NCBI GenBank assembly: GCA_002067315.1
Contig: MVRA01000041.1
Span: forward strand, 1-64,000
Origin: Methanocella sp. PtaU1.Bin125
Lineage (GTDB): Archaea > Halobacteriota > Methanocellia > Methanocellales > Methanocellaceae
DNA length: 64,000 nt
Direction: 5' to 3'
Shown here: positions 8,219-15,567 of the stretch, in pieces
Numbering within the stretch: the stretch's first letter is position 1
Layout of the letters: each line of letters begins with the position of its first letter
Notes under the pieces: generated by a model
What the model was told of the DNA's origin: nothing
The model's input: only the letters and a program-made list of their open reading frames with translations
Databases searched by the model: none
Position numbers and translations under genes: made by a program

Positions 8219-8590
8219 ATGGTGAGAAAATTACTTTCGATAGTGATGCTTTCGCTGGTCATCGGGATTCTCACGGTCCCGGCAGCCGCTTCGCTGGTCC
8301 CTATGTCCTGGGGATTCCCGCAGATGGTACAGGACCACACAATAACGGTGTTCGAGAAGGATTTTGCACTGGCAACGGACGACGAGGCAGCGGCGGTCTC
8401 GTTCCCGACGACGGCAAGCGATCTCTGCGGCACAGCGTTCGGCTCGGCGTTCCCGACCATCACGCAGACAGCAGTCCAGAGCCAGACGCTAAGCAGTGTC
8501 AAGTTCATGAACGAGAACCAGCACTTCGCGTTCGCATACCCGTTCCTGAGCATCGGCGGCTCCCCGCTGCCGGCGATGGGATTCCTTTAA
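8219..8590 (+). CDS. small exported protein, diverged paralogue of copies 1 and 2
   Basis: The 123-residue protein has a signal peptide (MVRKLL, hydrophobic core, VPAAA at about residue 24). Its mature sequence is diverged but has the same plan as copies 1 and 2: WGFPQM, VSFPTT, SAFPTI, then FAFAYPFLSIGG and a short hydrophobic end (MGFL). Conserved landmarks also include an acidic ATD(D/T)EA stretch and one cysteine. The spacer after GAGGAGG is longer here (11 bases) than in the other copies. The conserved landmarks show that this is a protein family under constraint rather than random low-complexity sequence. Confidence 0.78.
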   Translation: MVRKLLSIVMLSLVIGILTVPAAASLVPMSWGFPQMVQDHTITVFEKDFALATDDEAAAVSFPTTASDLCGTAFGSAFPTITQTAVQSQTLSSVKFMNENQHFAFAYPFLSIGGSPLPAMGFL

Positions 8591-8771
8591 GGGTCGCTGG
8601 CTGACGGCCCGGGGCGCACGGCACGGGGACAGAGTCCTCCCTTATTTTCCTTATTTTAACGGACTCCTGTTTTTTACCCGTCATCTGCAGTCTGTATCGA
8701 GTCGCTGCTGTACTTGACATTTCTGCATATTTCGTCACATTGCTGTTATAATAGATTCGAAACCGGTTCGA

Positions 8772-8803
8772 TTTCGTTATAATAAATAATAATATATTTA
8801 TTA
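8772..8803 (+). promoter_or_regulatory. promoter of the Gly/Phe-rich cysteine-containing gene
   Basis: TTTCGTTATAATAA (8772-8785) and AATATATTTA (8791-8800) repeat the promoter arrangement of copy 2 and the box of the first gene. The box starts 54 bases before the ATG at 8845. Confidence 0.6.
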
Positions 8804-8844
8804 TCGTTTCCTTTACTTAATCAATGTCAAGTAGGGGGGATTGT

Positions 8845-9450
8845 ATGAGTTCAATAAAGAAATTAGCCGTACTATCGATGCTGGCCGTCGTTCTCATTGC
8901 GTTCTGTATGCCGGCATCTGCAGTGATCGGCGCAGGTGTAGGTGCTAGCTCCGTTTCGACTGCGGGGATTTCCGCTGCGTCGTCTGTCTCTGCCACTGCG
9001 GCAGGGATCGGCCTGGGTGGAGTCGGCCTGGGTGGAGTCGGCGCGTTCGGTGGGTTCGGTTTCCCGTTCAACTGGGGATTTAGCCAGTTTGGCATCGGTG
9101 CGTTCCCGTTCAACTGGGGTCTGGGCGCAGGATTAGGGCCCTTCGGCCTCGGGTGGAACCAGTTCAGCCCGTGCTTCGGTTCCGGATCGTTCTTCAGCCC
9201 GTGCTTCCTCGGGAGCACGTGTCAGGCGTTGCCGTTTATAACGGGCAAACCTGGCTTCTGTGCCGGGCCTGGCTTCGGGATTACGCCGTGGGCTTTCGGC
9301 CTTGGTGGCTGTACGAGGAGTATGCCTCTGTTCTTTGGCGCGCACGGGTTCGGTTTCCCGTTCACGCTGGGTGCGTGGGGCGCTTCCCTGATCCCGCCAG
9401 TGCCCGTTCTGCCGGCGCTGCCCGCAGCAATACCGTCGACTGTCTGCTGA
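8845..9450 (+). CDS. exported Gly/Phe-rich protein with six cysteines
   Basis: The 201-residue product has a signal peptide ending near MPASA (residue 26). A Ser/Ala/Val-rich spacer follows, then glycine repeats (GLGGVGLGGVGAFGGFGFPF), two copies of FPFNWG and a cysteine-bearing half (SPCFGSG, SPCFLGSTC, GFCAG, GGCTR, terminal C; six in all). The six cysteines would permit disulfide cross-linking outside the cell (inference). I chose the ATG at 8845, preceded by GGGGGGA, over the in-frame ATG at 8824, which would displace the signal peptide. No known family; composition recalls structural or adhesive secreted proteins. Confidence 0.75.
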   Translation: MSSIKKLAVLSMLAVVLIAFCMPASAVIGAGVGASSVSTAGISAASSVSATAAGIGLGGVGLGGVGAFGGFGFPFNWGFSQFGIGAFPFNWGLGAGLGPFGLGWNQFSPCFGSGSFFSPCFLGSTCQALPFITGKPGFCAGPGFGITPWAFGLGGCTRSMPLFFGAHGFGFPFTLGAWGASLIPPVPVLPALPAAIPSTVC

Positions 9451-9680
9451 AATACGCAGGCAGCGTGTAACGTAGCCCGGAGAGGAACACCGGGAATCAG
9501 ACTCCCTGTGGCCTGTTCGGGCCCCCAAAATTTAACAGCATTTTTTTCTTAAGCGTAATATCCCGGGACGCATGTGGAATACATCGATAAATCGAGCTTA
9601 TTTCCTGTTAAAAAGGCCGTAACGTGCTTGTATTATCTTATCATCGTCATAACGGGGCGATTTCGTGAATTTATTATAAT

Positions 9681-9690
9681 AACTTATTTA
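9681..9690 (+). promoter_or_regulatory. TATA-like box of the Trp/Gly peptide gene
   Basis: AACTTATTTA starts 49 bases before the GTG at 9730 and is preceded by TTATAATAA, resembling the promoters of copy 2 and the 8845 gene. It is a looser match than the other boxes. Confidence 0.45.
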
Positions 9691-9729
9691 ATATTACTTG
9701 TGTACTTTCATTTTGCAGGGGGGAATGAT

Positions 9730-9921
9730 GTGAGCTTTAAGAAACTGGCCATATACGTTCTTCTCGTGTTGGCCGCGCTGGCCGTCACCCTGCCCGCAGT
9801 CGCCTGGTGGGGCGGCTGGGGCTGGGGCGGTCTCGGCTGGGGCGGTCTCGGCTGGGGCTGGCCCTCATGGGGCTGGGGCACCGGCCTCTGGTGGCCATCC
9901 TGGGGCGGCTGGTGGTGGTAA
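9730..9921 (+). CDS. exported Trp/Gly-rich peptide, 63 residues
   Basis: Translation starts at GTG, with GGGGGGAAT just upstream. The signal peptide (MSFKKLAIYVLLVLAALAV, cleavage near LPAVA, residue 25) resembles that of the preceding gene. The 38-residue mature peptide contains 15 Trp and 15 Gly, arranged as WGWGG, LGWGG and WPSWG(W/G) units, and ends in WWW. There are no charged residues and no cysteines. This composition matches no family I know. The peptide would be expected to insert into or coat membranes or to assemble through aromatic stacking; both ideas are inference. A hairpin (GGGAG...CTCCC, 9985-10012) followed by T-rich sequence lies downstream. Confidence 0.7.
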   Translation: MSFKKLAIYVLLVLAALAVTLPAVAWWGGWGWGGLGWGGLGWGWPSWGWGTGLWWPSWGGWWW

Positions 9922-10244
9922 ATACTAACCACATGCTATCGATTGCCTGACCTGAGCTACACGAGAAGAAGTGAAAAAATTGGGGAGGGAGCGCTGAGCC
10001 GCTTACTCCCGGTTTCTTTTTAGAACGCGGAAATGGCACGAACGTCACGAATGGCATAAGGCCTCACAGGAACATCATTTAGCAACTTTTTCCTCATTAG
10101 CGGCAATCACTCGGGGCCCGGTATAAATGGCTTCAGTCTACTCCGTGCCCTCTGTGGCCTCTGTGTCCTTAATTCGCTTATTGTTCTACAAATATATTTA
10201 ACAGATATAAATAATATTATACATACAACTTGAGGAGGGTAGTT
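9922..10244. other. gene-less interval with a CTCTGTGG-type repeat
   Basis: No gene is seen. A terminator-like hairpin lies at about 9985-10022. Bases 10143-10169 hold CCGTGCCCTCTGTGG followed by CCTCTGTGTCC, a short direct-repeat motif that reads like a dispersed intergenic repeat. The promoter box AATATATTTA (10191-10200) of the next gene closes the interval. Confidence 0.5.
10191..10200 (+). promoter_or_regulatory. TATA-like box of the 154-residue exported protein
   Basis: AATATATTTA starts 54 bases before the ATG at 10245, the same decamer and spacing as the genes at 8845 and 11066. Confidence 0.6.
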
Positions 10245-10709
10245 ATGGATTTGAGGAAAGCTCCGGTCCTGGTACTGGTGGTAGCCATAGCAGCGTCCTT
10301 TGTGACGCCTGCCGGAGCGTTCATAGGAACGGCGATGACGCTCGACAAGCACCTGGGCGACACGATCACTTTTAACATCGGCAAGCAGGTCCAGGCCGCA
10401 GGCGCTGCCTTCGGGCTCGAGCAGATGGACCTGGGGGTCACATGGGGGGTCGACTATGACCTGAGTACGATTGCTGGCTATCCATATGGCTACGGTGGTG
10501 TGGGTGCACTGACGGATGCCAACATCGGGTATAGCCTGGGCGTGAGCATGGACGAGGCGCACGCGGCCGCCTTTGACGGGTCGCCGTTCGGGGTGCCGCT
10601 GGCCACGGGTGACATGAGCCGGACGACCTTCAACAATTTCATCGCCAAGAACGATCACATCTCGAGCGCACAGGTAGCACTGCCGTTCGCCGGGTTCCCG
10701 GTATTCTGA
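10245..10709 (+). CDS. exported protein of the cluster, 154 residues
   Basis: The start is the ATG at 10245, placed by GAGGAGGGTAGTT; an in-frame TTG at 10230 lies before the ribosome site and is rejected. The signal peptide (MDLRKAPVLVLVVAIAASFV, cleavage near TPAGA) is followed by a mature part with alternating polar and hydrophobic segments, a Tyr/Gly patch (YPYGYGGVG) and the end LPFAGFPVF, which echoes the Phe-Pro ends of the other cluster members. No cysteine is present in the mature part. Likely a distant member of the same exported group; function unknown. Confidence 0.75.
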   Translation: MDLRKAPVLVLVVAIAASFVTPAGAFIGTAMTLDKHLGDTITFNIGKQVQAAGAAFGLEQMDLGVTWGVDYDLSTIAGYPYGYGGVGALTDANIGYSLGVSMDEAHAAAFDGSPFGVPLATGDMSRTTFNNFIAKNDHISSAQVALPFAGFPVF

Positions 10710-10728
10710 ACCCGGGAACGCTTTTTTA
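10694..10728 (+). terminator. terminator overlapping the stop codon of the 10245 gene
   Basis: GTTCCCGG (10694-10701) pairs with CCGGGAAC (10712-10719), and CTTTTTTATC follows at 10721-10730. The stop codon (10707-10709) lies in the loop. Confidence 0.65.
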
Positions 10729-11065
10729 TCCGGCCTGCGTGCGCGCCAGATTATCTGCATGAGCGAGTAAGCTGTCTTTTTAATGGCTCAGTCTCAGAAT
10801 GCGCAGGATATCCGGGACATTATATTGCCGGTTGAGCTTCCTCGAAGCAATCGCAATATAAATATCCATTATTTTACTGATACAAGCAGTAATACGGTAT
10901 ATTTATAACTAATTGCCCATTATTGCCTTTCATTTTTACAATCAGCAATGGATAATACCCGGAATGCGATAAAATACTCCAGTTCGCTTACAATTCGTAT
11001 TTTTAAATAATAATATATTTATTTTGTATGGTTAGAGATAAGAATGCAGTTTCGGAGGTGTAGTT
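10710..11065. other. gene-less interval before the Val-Pro repeat gene
   Basis: Apart from the terminator and the next promoter, the interval is AT-rich with no gene seen. TATA-like sequence occurs at 11007-11023. Confidence 0.5.
11012..11021 (+). promoter_or_regulatory. TATA-like box of the Val-Pro repeat gene
   Basis: AATATATTTA starts 54 bases before the ATG at 11066 and is embedded in AATAATAATATATTTATT. Confidence 0.6.
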
Positions 11066-11845
11066 ATGAATATGGCAAGTAAAGTAACAGTAGCCTTACT
11101 GGTTGTAGCGGCTACTCTATTGGTTACCGCGCCGGCTTTCGCGCTGGGCGGTTTTGGTATTGGGGCTGGATTGGGCATCGGAGCGCCACTGGCCGGCGCA
11201 TGTGGTCCAGCGCCTGTGGCAGTCGGTGCTCCGCAGGATTGCATCGCTCAGGTCTATTGTAACGTCCCGGTCACGACCACCGTGCCCGTCACGGTCCCGA
11301 CGACCGTTCCGCAGCAGGTACCCATCACCGTCCCGGTCGCCGACGTGACTACGGTTACTGTTCCCAGGGCAGTCATCGTGCCCCAGACGGTACCCGTACC
11401 CATCGTCAGGCCCGCGGTAACGTCGACGACGGTCCCGGTCACAGTGCCGGTTCAGTCTAGCGTGCCCGTGACGAGCATGGTCCCGCAAACCTACACGGTT
11501 CCAATGGGATGCCCGCCGTCCGCTGTACCCGCTGCAGCGCCTGCTGCTGGCGTGTGCGCGCCGGGCGTCGGCGCAGGTATCGCCGCTCCCTACGGTGGCT
11601 TCGGTGCAGGCATTGGTACCGGCTTCGGCCTCGGCACTGGCTTCGGAGCTACCGGCTTCGGTGCCGGCTACGGCCTTGGCGCCAGGGGCCTGGGTGTGAG
11701 CACCCTCGGCTCTCAGTTCGGTATCGGCCAGGCAGGCCTTGGCACGGCCGCCGGCCTCCAGATGGCCGGCAGCAGCCTCGGGGCAGCCGCTCCGTCGGCC
11801 ATGACGGGCATGCAGGCTGGAACGGGCGCAGCGAACGTCAAGTAA
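11066..11845 (+). CDS. exported protein with Val-Pro repeats and a Gly-rich domain
   Basis: The 259-residue product has a signal peptide (cleavage near APAFA, residue 26). A Gly/Pro segment with two cysteines follows. Then come roughly 80 residues of valine-proline repeats with Thr between them (VPVTVPTTVP, VPITVPV and variants, about residues 70-150), and finally a Gly/Ala/Phe domain (GFGAGIGTGFGLGTGFGA). Five mature cysteines are present. GGAGGTG lies upstream of the ATG. Val-Pro repeats favour extended or polyproline-like structure, so a spacer or fibre element is plausible (inference). The composition places it with its neighbours, but it is not an obvious homologue of copies 1-3. Confidence 0.75.
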   Translation: MNMASKVTVALLVVAATLLVTAPAFALGGFGIGAGLGIGAPLAGACGPAPVAVGAPQDCIAQVYCNVPVTTTVPVTVPTTVPQQVPITVPVADVTTVTVPRAVIVPQTVPVPIVRPAVTSTTVPVTVPVQSSVPVTSMVPQTYTVPMGCPPSAVPAAAPAAGVCAPGVGAGIAAPYGGFGAGIGTGFGLGTGFGATGFGAGYGLGARGLGVSTLGSQFGIGQAGLGTAAGLQMAGSSLGAAAPSAMTGMQAGTGAANVK

Positions 11846-12375
11846 GTTTGCATCAGACAATAGGTTGGGAAACAAGCAAGAGACTAACGACGGACTGGAG
11901 ACATCCAGTCCGTTTGCGGTCCTTTTCAAGCGTTTTTATAGTCATCTCTCGAATATTTCAAACAGAGGCGCTTTCCTGCAGGCCGGAACGTGTTGCAAGC
12001 CGGATCCCGGGGATGCGGGGGGAGCCGGGCCCTCGATAAGGGGCCCTCCTGTCCTGCACGCGTGCGCACGCGAGACCGTGATAGGACGGAGGGCGCTCGC
12101 ATAAAAGCCACCGGATGCCTCCCGGAGTATTTCGAACCGTTAAGGAATGACTATAAATGGCGGGGTATATCTGCGCCTCACTCACTGTACAGGGCGTCTA
12201 ATCCTCTGCGGCAGGTAGCTATCCGTTGACACAAAAACCGTTAAAATTGCCCTGATTTTATTTTTATGGCATAATGTGCCCTTTACGTCTTATTAAAAGC
12301 CTCTAATCGTTAATATAGCTGGTAATTTATTTAATCAGCGTGGTATACCAGATCATGATGTTGAATGGGTGTTGT
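11846..12375. other. 530-base gene-less interval with hairpins
   Basis: A perfect nine-pair hairpin (CGGACTGGA 11891-11899, TCCAGTCCG 11904-11912) followed by a T-rich tract is a good terminator for the preceding gene. GGGCCC repeats around 12026-12046 could form another stem. No gene or RNA family is recognised. The last 60 bases hold the next promoter (AATTTATTTA, 12324-12333). Confidence 0.5.
11891..11926 (+). terminator. terminator after the Val-Pro repeat gene
   Basis: A nine-pair perfect stem with loop GACA (11900-11903) is followed by TTTGCGGTCCTTTTC. Confidence 0.6.
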
Positions 12376-13017
12376 ATGCTCAGGTATACGTTCTGCCTCG
12401 CCTGTGCCCTTTTCCTGGCTGCGGCATGCGTCCTGCCGGCGGGAGCCAGCAGTGTGGCGAACGTAAACATGTACGGTTACCCCATGATCATGGGGATAGG
12501 CGGCACCGGAGCGGCCGGAGTGCCCGGGGAAGCGTACACGATGACCAACGCCGGCATCGACGGGCTGTCGGACGTAACGTCGAGGTATGGTATCGTAACC
12601 GCGTCCTCGGTCTCGTCGCCGTCCACCCCGAGTAGTTACGGATACTTCGGGCCCAACTGGAATGGCATCACGCTGGGCGTAAACTTCGGCTGGCCCACCG
12701 CCACCCACGACGCGGCCACGACCGCATATGCCAAAGACCTCGCCTACGAAGCCTGCCTGGACAACGCCGCGATCGCCTTCCCGGGCCTCGGTGTCGGATC
12801 GCTGGGCGTCAGCTTCCCCTCCCTGACCAGCAATAAGGCCGATATCAAGTATATGGAAACTGTCCGCTTCACCCTGACTACGGAAAGCGATACGATGCCC
12901 CTCGGCGGCTTCGGCTACCCGCTCGGCCTGGGGCTGGGATATCTGGGCGTCGGCGTCAACGGCGGCCTCGGGACGTCGGGCGGCATCGGCATGCCCTTCT
13001 ATTATTATAACAGCTGA
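12376..13017 (+). CDS. exported Gly/Ser/Tyr-rich protein, last of the cluster
   Basis: The start at the ATG 12376 gives 213 residues with a signal peptide (MLRYTFCLACALFLAAAC, cleavage near LPAGA). The in-frame ATG at 12340 would put charged and polar residues before it. The mature part contains Gly/Tyr/Pro patches (MYGYPMIMGIGG), FPGLGVGSLGVSFPSL, an ending rich in Gly (GFGYPLGLGLGYLGVG) and the terminal FYYYNS. The Phe-Pro motifs resemble those of copies 1-3. The ribosome site is weak. AATTTATTTA starts 52 bases before the ATG. The MscS gene follows 21 bases after the stop and may be co-transcribed. Confidence 0.72.
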   Translation: MLRYTFCLACALFLAAACVLPAGASSVANVNMYGYPMIMGIGGTGAAGVPGEAYTMTNAGIDGLSDVTSRYGIVTASSVSSPSTPSSYGYFGPNWNGITLGVNFGWPTATHDAATTAYAKDLAYEACLDNAAIAFPGLGVGSLGVSFPSLTSNKADIKYMETVRFTLTTESDTMPLGGFGYPLGLGLGYLGVGVNGGLGTSGGIGMPFYYYNS

Positions 13018-13038
13018 ATCTCTCCGGAGAACACGATC

Positions 13039-13854
13039 ATGTTTCAGTCGGCGCATCCCGCAGACGCGACCACCAGGGCCGTCCTCGATCTCGTCGATTT
13101 TTTATACGGCAACTGGAACCGGATCGTGCTCTCGATCGCGATCCTCATTCTCGCCTTCATCGTGATCAGGGTACTGAAATCGATGGTGACCCAGGTGGGT
13201 AAAGACTATCGTTTGCCCGATAGTACCGTACGCCTGATCATCACCGCGGTGACCTACGGCACCGTCATCCTGGCGTTCGTGAACGTGCTCGCCGTCTTCA
13301 ATATCCAGCTATACCCTCTGATCCTGAGCCTCGGCGTACTCAGTGCCGTCGTCGTCCTCGGCTCCCAGCTGCTCATTTCAAACGTGCTCGGGGGCGCCGT
13401 GGTCTACGTGGAAAGGCCGTTCGTCATCGGGGACATCATCAAGGTGGGCGAGAATATCGGCGTCGTGCAGGGCATCAACATCCGGTCGACCGCCCTGAAA
13501 GGGCTGAACGGCCTGGATATCACTATTCCAAACTCTACCTTCCTGACGACCTCGATCACGAACTATACGAAGACCCGGCACTACCTGGTCAAAGTGCCTT
13601 TCACGATGCCGATAAAGGTCGATCTGTCCGGCCTCGCCGAAGCGATCAAGGCCCGGGCCGCTTCCATACCCGGGTTTGCCCCCGACCGTGGCGGTGAGCT
13701 GTATAAAATGGGCATAAGCAAGGTGGATATTCAGTACGAGCTGCACTTCTGGATCTCAGACCCGCGCAAGGCGGATGAGGCGAAGTCCCGGGTCATCGAT
13801 ATTATCAGCCAGGACCTCGGGCACAAAGGGCACTATGGGCTCGGAGGGGAATAG
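13039..13854 (+). CDS. MscS-family small-conductance mechanosensitive channel
   Basis: The 271-residue protein has three membrane segments (about residues 28-48, 64-86 and 90-116), the last being the Gly/Ala-bearing pore helix. The MscS beta-domain signature RPFVIGDIIKVGENIGVVQG, NSTFLTTSITNYT and a soluble alpha/beta C-terminus follow. Length and order match the short MscS type. Such channels open under membrane tension and release solutes during hypo-osmotic shock. CGGAG lies upstream of the ATG. Its position directly behind an exported-protein gene may only reflect gene packing. Confidence 0.9.
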   Translation: MFQSAHPADATTRAVLDLVDFLYGNWNRIVLSIAILILAFIVIRVLKSMVTQVGKDYRLPDSTVRLIITAVTYGTVILAFVNVLAVFNIQLYPLILSLGVLSAVVVLGSQLLISNVLGGAVVYVERPFVIGDIIKVGENIGVVQGINIRSTALKGLNGLDITIPNSTFLTTSITNYTKTRHYLVKVPFTMPIKVDLSGLAEAIKARAASIPGFAPDRGGELYKMGISKVDIQYELHFWISDPRKADEAKSRVIDIISQDLGHKGHYGLGGE

Positions 13855-14073
13855 GGTGGTTTGCATCCCTCGTGCCCTCCGTTTACAATGCTCAAAACCG
13901 AAAACTTCATATGCTCGTATTGCGTTAAGAGATTCGCATCGTCAAATCGATAGCGACATTACCGTAGGATAGGACGCAGTTCTATCCGGCGCATGGACGC
14001 AGGTCCGAACGTGTCGGGCTCTGGCCCGCAGACGCGTGAGTCAGGCCGTATGCGGCCTTACGGAGGCAATGCA

Positions 14074-14436
14074 ATGAAAAGCATCAAAAAGACTAACCCA
14101 AGAATATTGAAGCTCATCGACGACCTCAAAGCGAAGTCCCGGGAGCAGAACGTCGGGATCTGGCGGGACATCGCGCTCAGGCTCGATAAGCCGACGAAGC
14201 ACTATGCCGAGATCAACCTCAGCAAGATCAGCCGGTACAGCAAGGACAACGAGACCGTCCTCGTCCCGGGCAAGGTGCTCGGCACCGGGAACATCGATCA
14301 CCCGGTCACCGTCGCGGCGCTCAATTTTAGCATGACCGCAGAGCAGCTCATCATGGGCGCAAACGGCAAATGCCTGTCCATCGAGCAGCTCATGCAGACG
14401 AACCCCACGGGCAAAGGAGTCCGCATACTCAAGTAA
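14074..14436 (+). CDS. rpl18e: ribosomal protein L18e
   Basis: The 120-residue protein matches archaeal L18e of the large subunit, with KTNPRILKLIDDLKAKSREQ, VPGKVLGTGNIDHPV and the end NPTGKGVRILK. The ATG at 14074 is set by CGGAGG; the longer in-frame reading from 13993 is not supported. It opens the conserved archaeal run rpl18e-rpl13-rps9-rpoN. rpl13 begins 12 bases after its stop. Confidence 0.95.
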   Translation: MKSIKKTNPRILKLIDDLKAKSREQNVGIWRDIALRLDKPTKHYAEINLSKISRYSKDNETVLVPGKVLGTGNIDHPVTVAALNFSMTAEQLIMGANGKCLSIEQLMQTNPTGKGVRILK

Positions 14437-14448
14437 GGAGGATCAAGC

Positions 14449-14868
14449 ATGGTTTTAATCAACGCAGACGGACTGATTGTCGGCAGGCTCGCCAGCATCG
14501 TGGCCAAGAAGCTGCTCGAGGGCGACGAAGTCATCATCACTAACGCCGAAAAGGCGATCTTATCCGGCTCGAAGGCCGCCACCTTCCGCGAGTACCAGGA
14601 GACGTACGTCCGCGGCAGCAAGGAGCACGGGCCGTTCTTCCCGAAGAGGCCGGACGCAATCATCAAGAGGACCGTCCGGGGCATGCTTCCTTACAAGACC
14701 CAGCGGGGCAAGGACTCAATGGCCCGGCTGATGGTCTACATCGGGACGCCTGCCGAGCTCGAAGGCCAGCAGGCCGTGACGCTGGAACAGGCAAGCGTGA
14801 ATCGCCTGAGCTCATACAGGTACATGAAGCTCGGCGAACTGTCAAAGCTGCTTGGATCGAAGTTCTGA
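14449..14868 (+). CDS. rpl13: ribosomal protein L13
   Basis: The 139-residue protein matches archaeal L13 of the large subunit: [20 protein letters not shown] at the N-terminus and [19 protein letters not shown] in the middle. AAGGAGG precedes the ATG. It sits in the canonical order between rpl18e and rps9. Confidence 0.95.
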   Translation: MVLINADGLIVGRLASIVAKKLLEGDEVIITNAEKAILSGSKAATFREYQETYVRGSKEHGPFFPKRPDAIIKRTVRGMLPYKTQRGKDSMARLMVYIGTPAELEGQQAVTLEQASVNRLSSYRYMKLGELSKLLGSKF

Positions 14869-14878
14869 AGGTGTAAAC

Positions 14879-15289
14879 ATGGCAGCTACGAAAGTATTAA
14901 CCACGAGCGGCAAGAGAAAGACCGCAACCGCCAGGGCCACCGTGAGGAAAGGCACCGGCATCATCAGGGTCAACAAGACTCCCGTCGACATCATCCAGCC
15001 GGAGCTGGTCCGGCTCAAGATATCCGAGCCGCTGCTCATCGCCGGCGCCGAGGTCTCGAAGAGCCTCGACATCGACGTCGACGTCCGCGGCGGAGGCATG
15101 ATGGGGCAGGCAGAGGCCGCCCGCTGTGCCATCGCAAGGGGTATCGTCAACTGGACCAACGACGTCGCGCTGCGCGACGCGTACCTGGCCCACGACAGGA
15201 ACCTCCTCGTCAACGACGTGAGGATGAAGGAGTCCAAGAAGTACGGCGGATCGGGCGCAAGGGCCAAGTTCCAGAAGTCGTACCGTTAA
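14879..15289 (+). CDS. rps9: ribosomal protein S9
   Basis: The 136-residue protein matches archaeal S9: [20 protein letters not shown] near the start, [18 protein letters not shown] in the middle and the conserved basic end AKFQKSYR, which reaches the ribosomal P site. The ATG at 14879 follows GAAGGTG; an upstream in-frame GTG-type start at 14852 overlaps rpl13 and is rejected. Confidence 0.95.
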   Translation: MAATKVLTTSGKRKTATARATVRKGTGIIRVNKTPVDIIQPELVRLKISEPLLIAGAEVSKSLDIDVDVRGGGMMGQAEAARCAIARGIVNWTNDVALRDAYLAHDRNLLVNDVRMKESKKYGGSGARAKFQKSYR

Positions 15290-15296
15290 AAAAACA

Positions 15297-15316
15297 ATCG
15301 GGGGCTTGCCCCCGAT
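15297..15316 (+). terminator. strong hairpin between rps9 and rpoN
   Basis: ATCGGGGGC (15297-15305) and GCCCCCGAT (15308-15316) form a nine-pair perfect stem with a two-base loop. No T tract follows, so it may be an RNA processing or stability element, or partial attenuator, rather than a full terminator. It lies eight bases after the rps9 stop. Confidence 0.5.
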
Positions 15317-15337
15317 CTCAATTGGAGACAATCATCA

Positions 15338-15553
15338 ATGATACCAGTAAGATGTTTCACCTGCGGCAAGGTCATCTCCGAGGTATGGGAAGAATACAGG
15401 TCCCGTGTCGAGGAGAGGAAGAAGAACTTGCAGAAGGGTGAGGTGCTGAAGGTCGGAGACATACTCGACGACCTGGGAGTCGAGCGGTATTGCTGCAGAC
15501 GCATGCTGCTGTCCCACGTCGAGCTCGTCGATGTCCTCGCGCCGTACCAGTAA
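15338..15553 (+). CDS. rpoN: RNA polymerase subunit N (Rpo10)
   Basis: The 71-residue protein is the archaeal counterpart of eukaryotic Rpb10. It has the zinc-binding motif CFTCGKVI near the N-terminus and the CC pair in [17 protein letters not shown]. It scaffolds assembly of the polymerase core. Length and position after rps9 are typical. Confidence 0.95.
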   Translation: MIPVRCFTCGKVISEVWEEYRSRVEERKKNLQKGEVLKVGDILDDLGVERYCCRRMLLSHVELVDVLAPYQ

Positions 15554-15567
15554 ATAAAGATGTGCAT

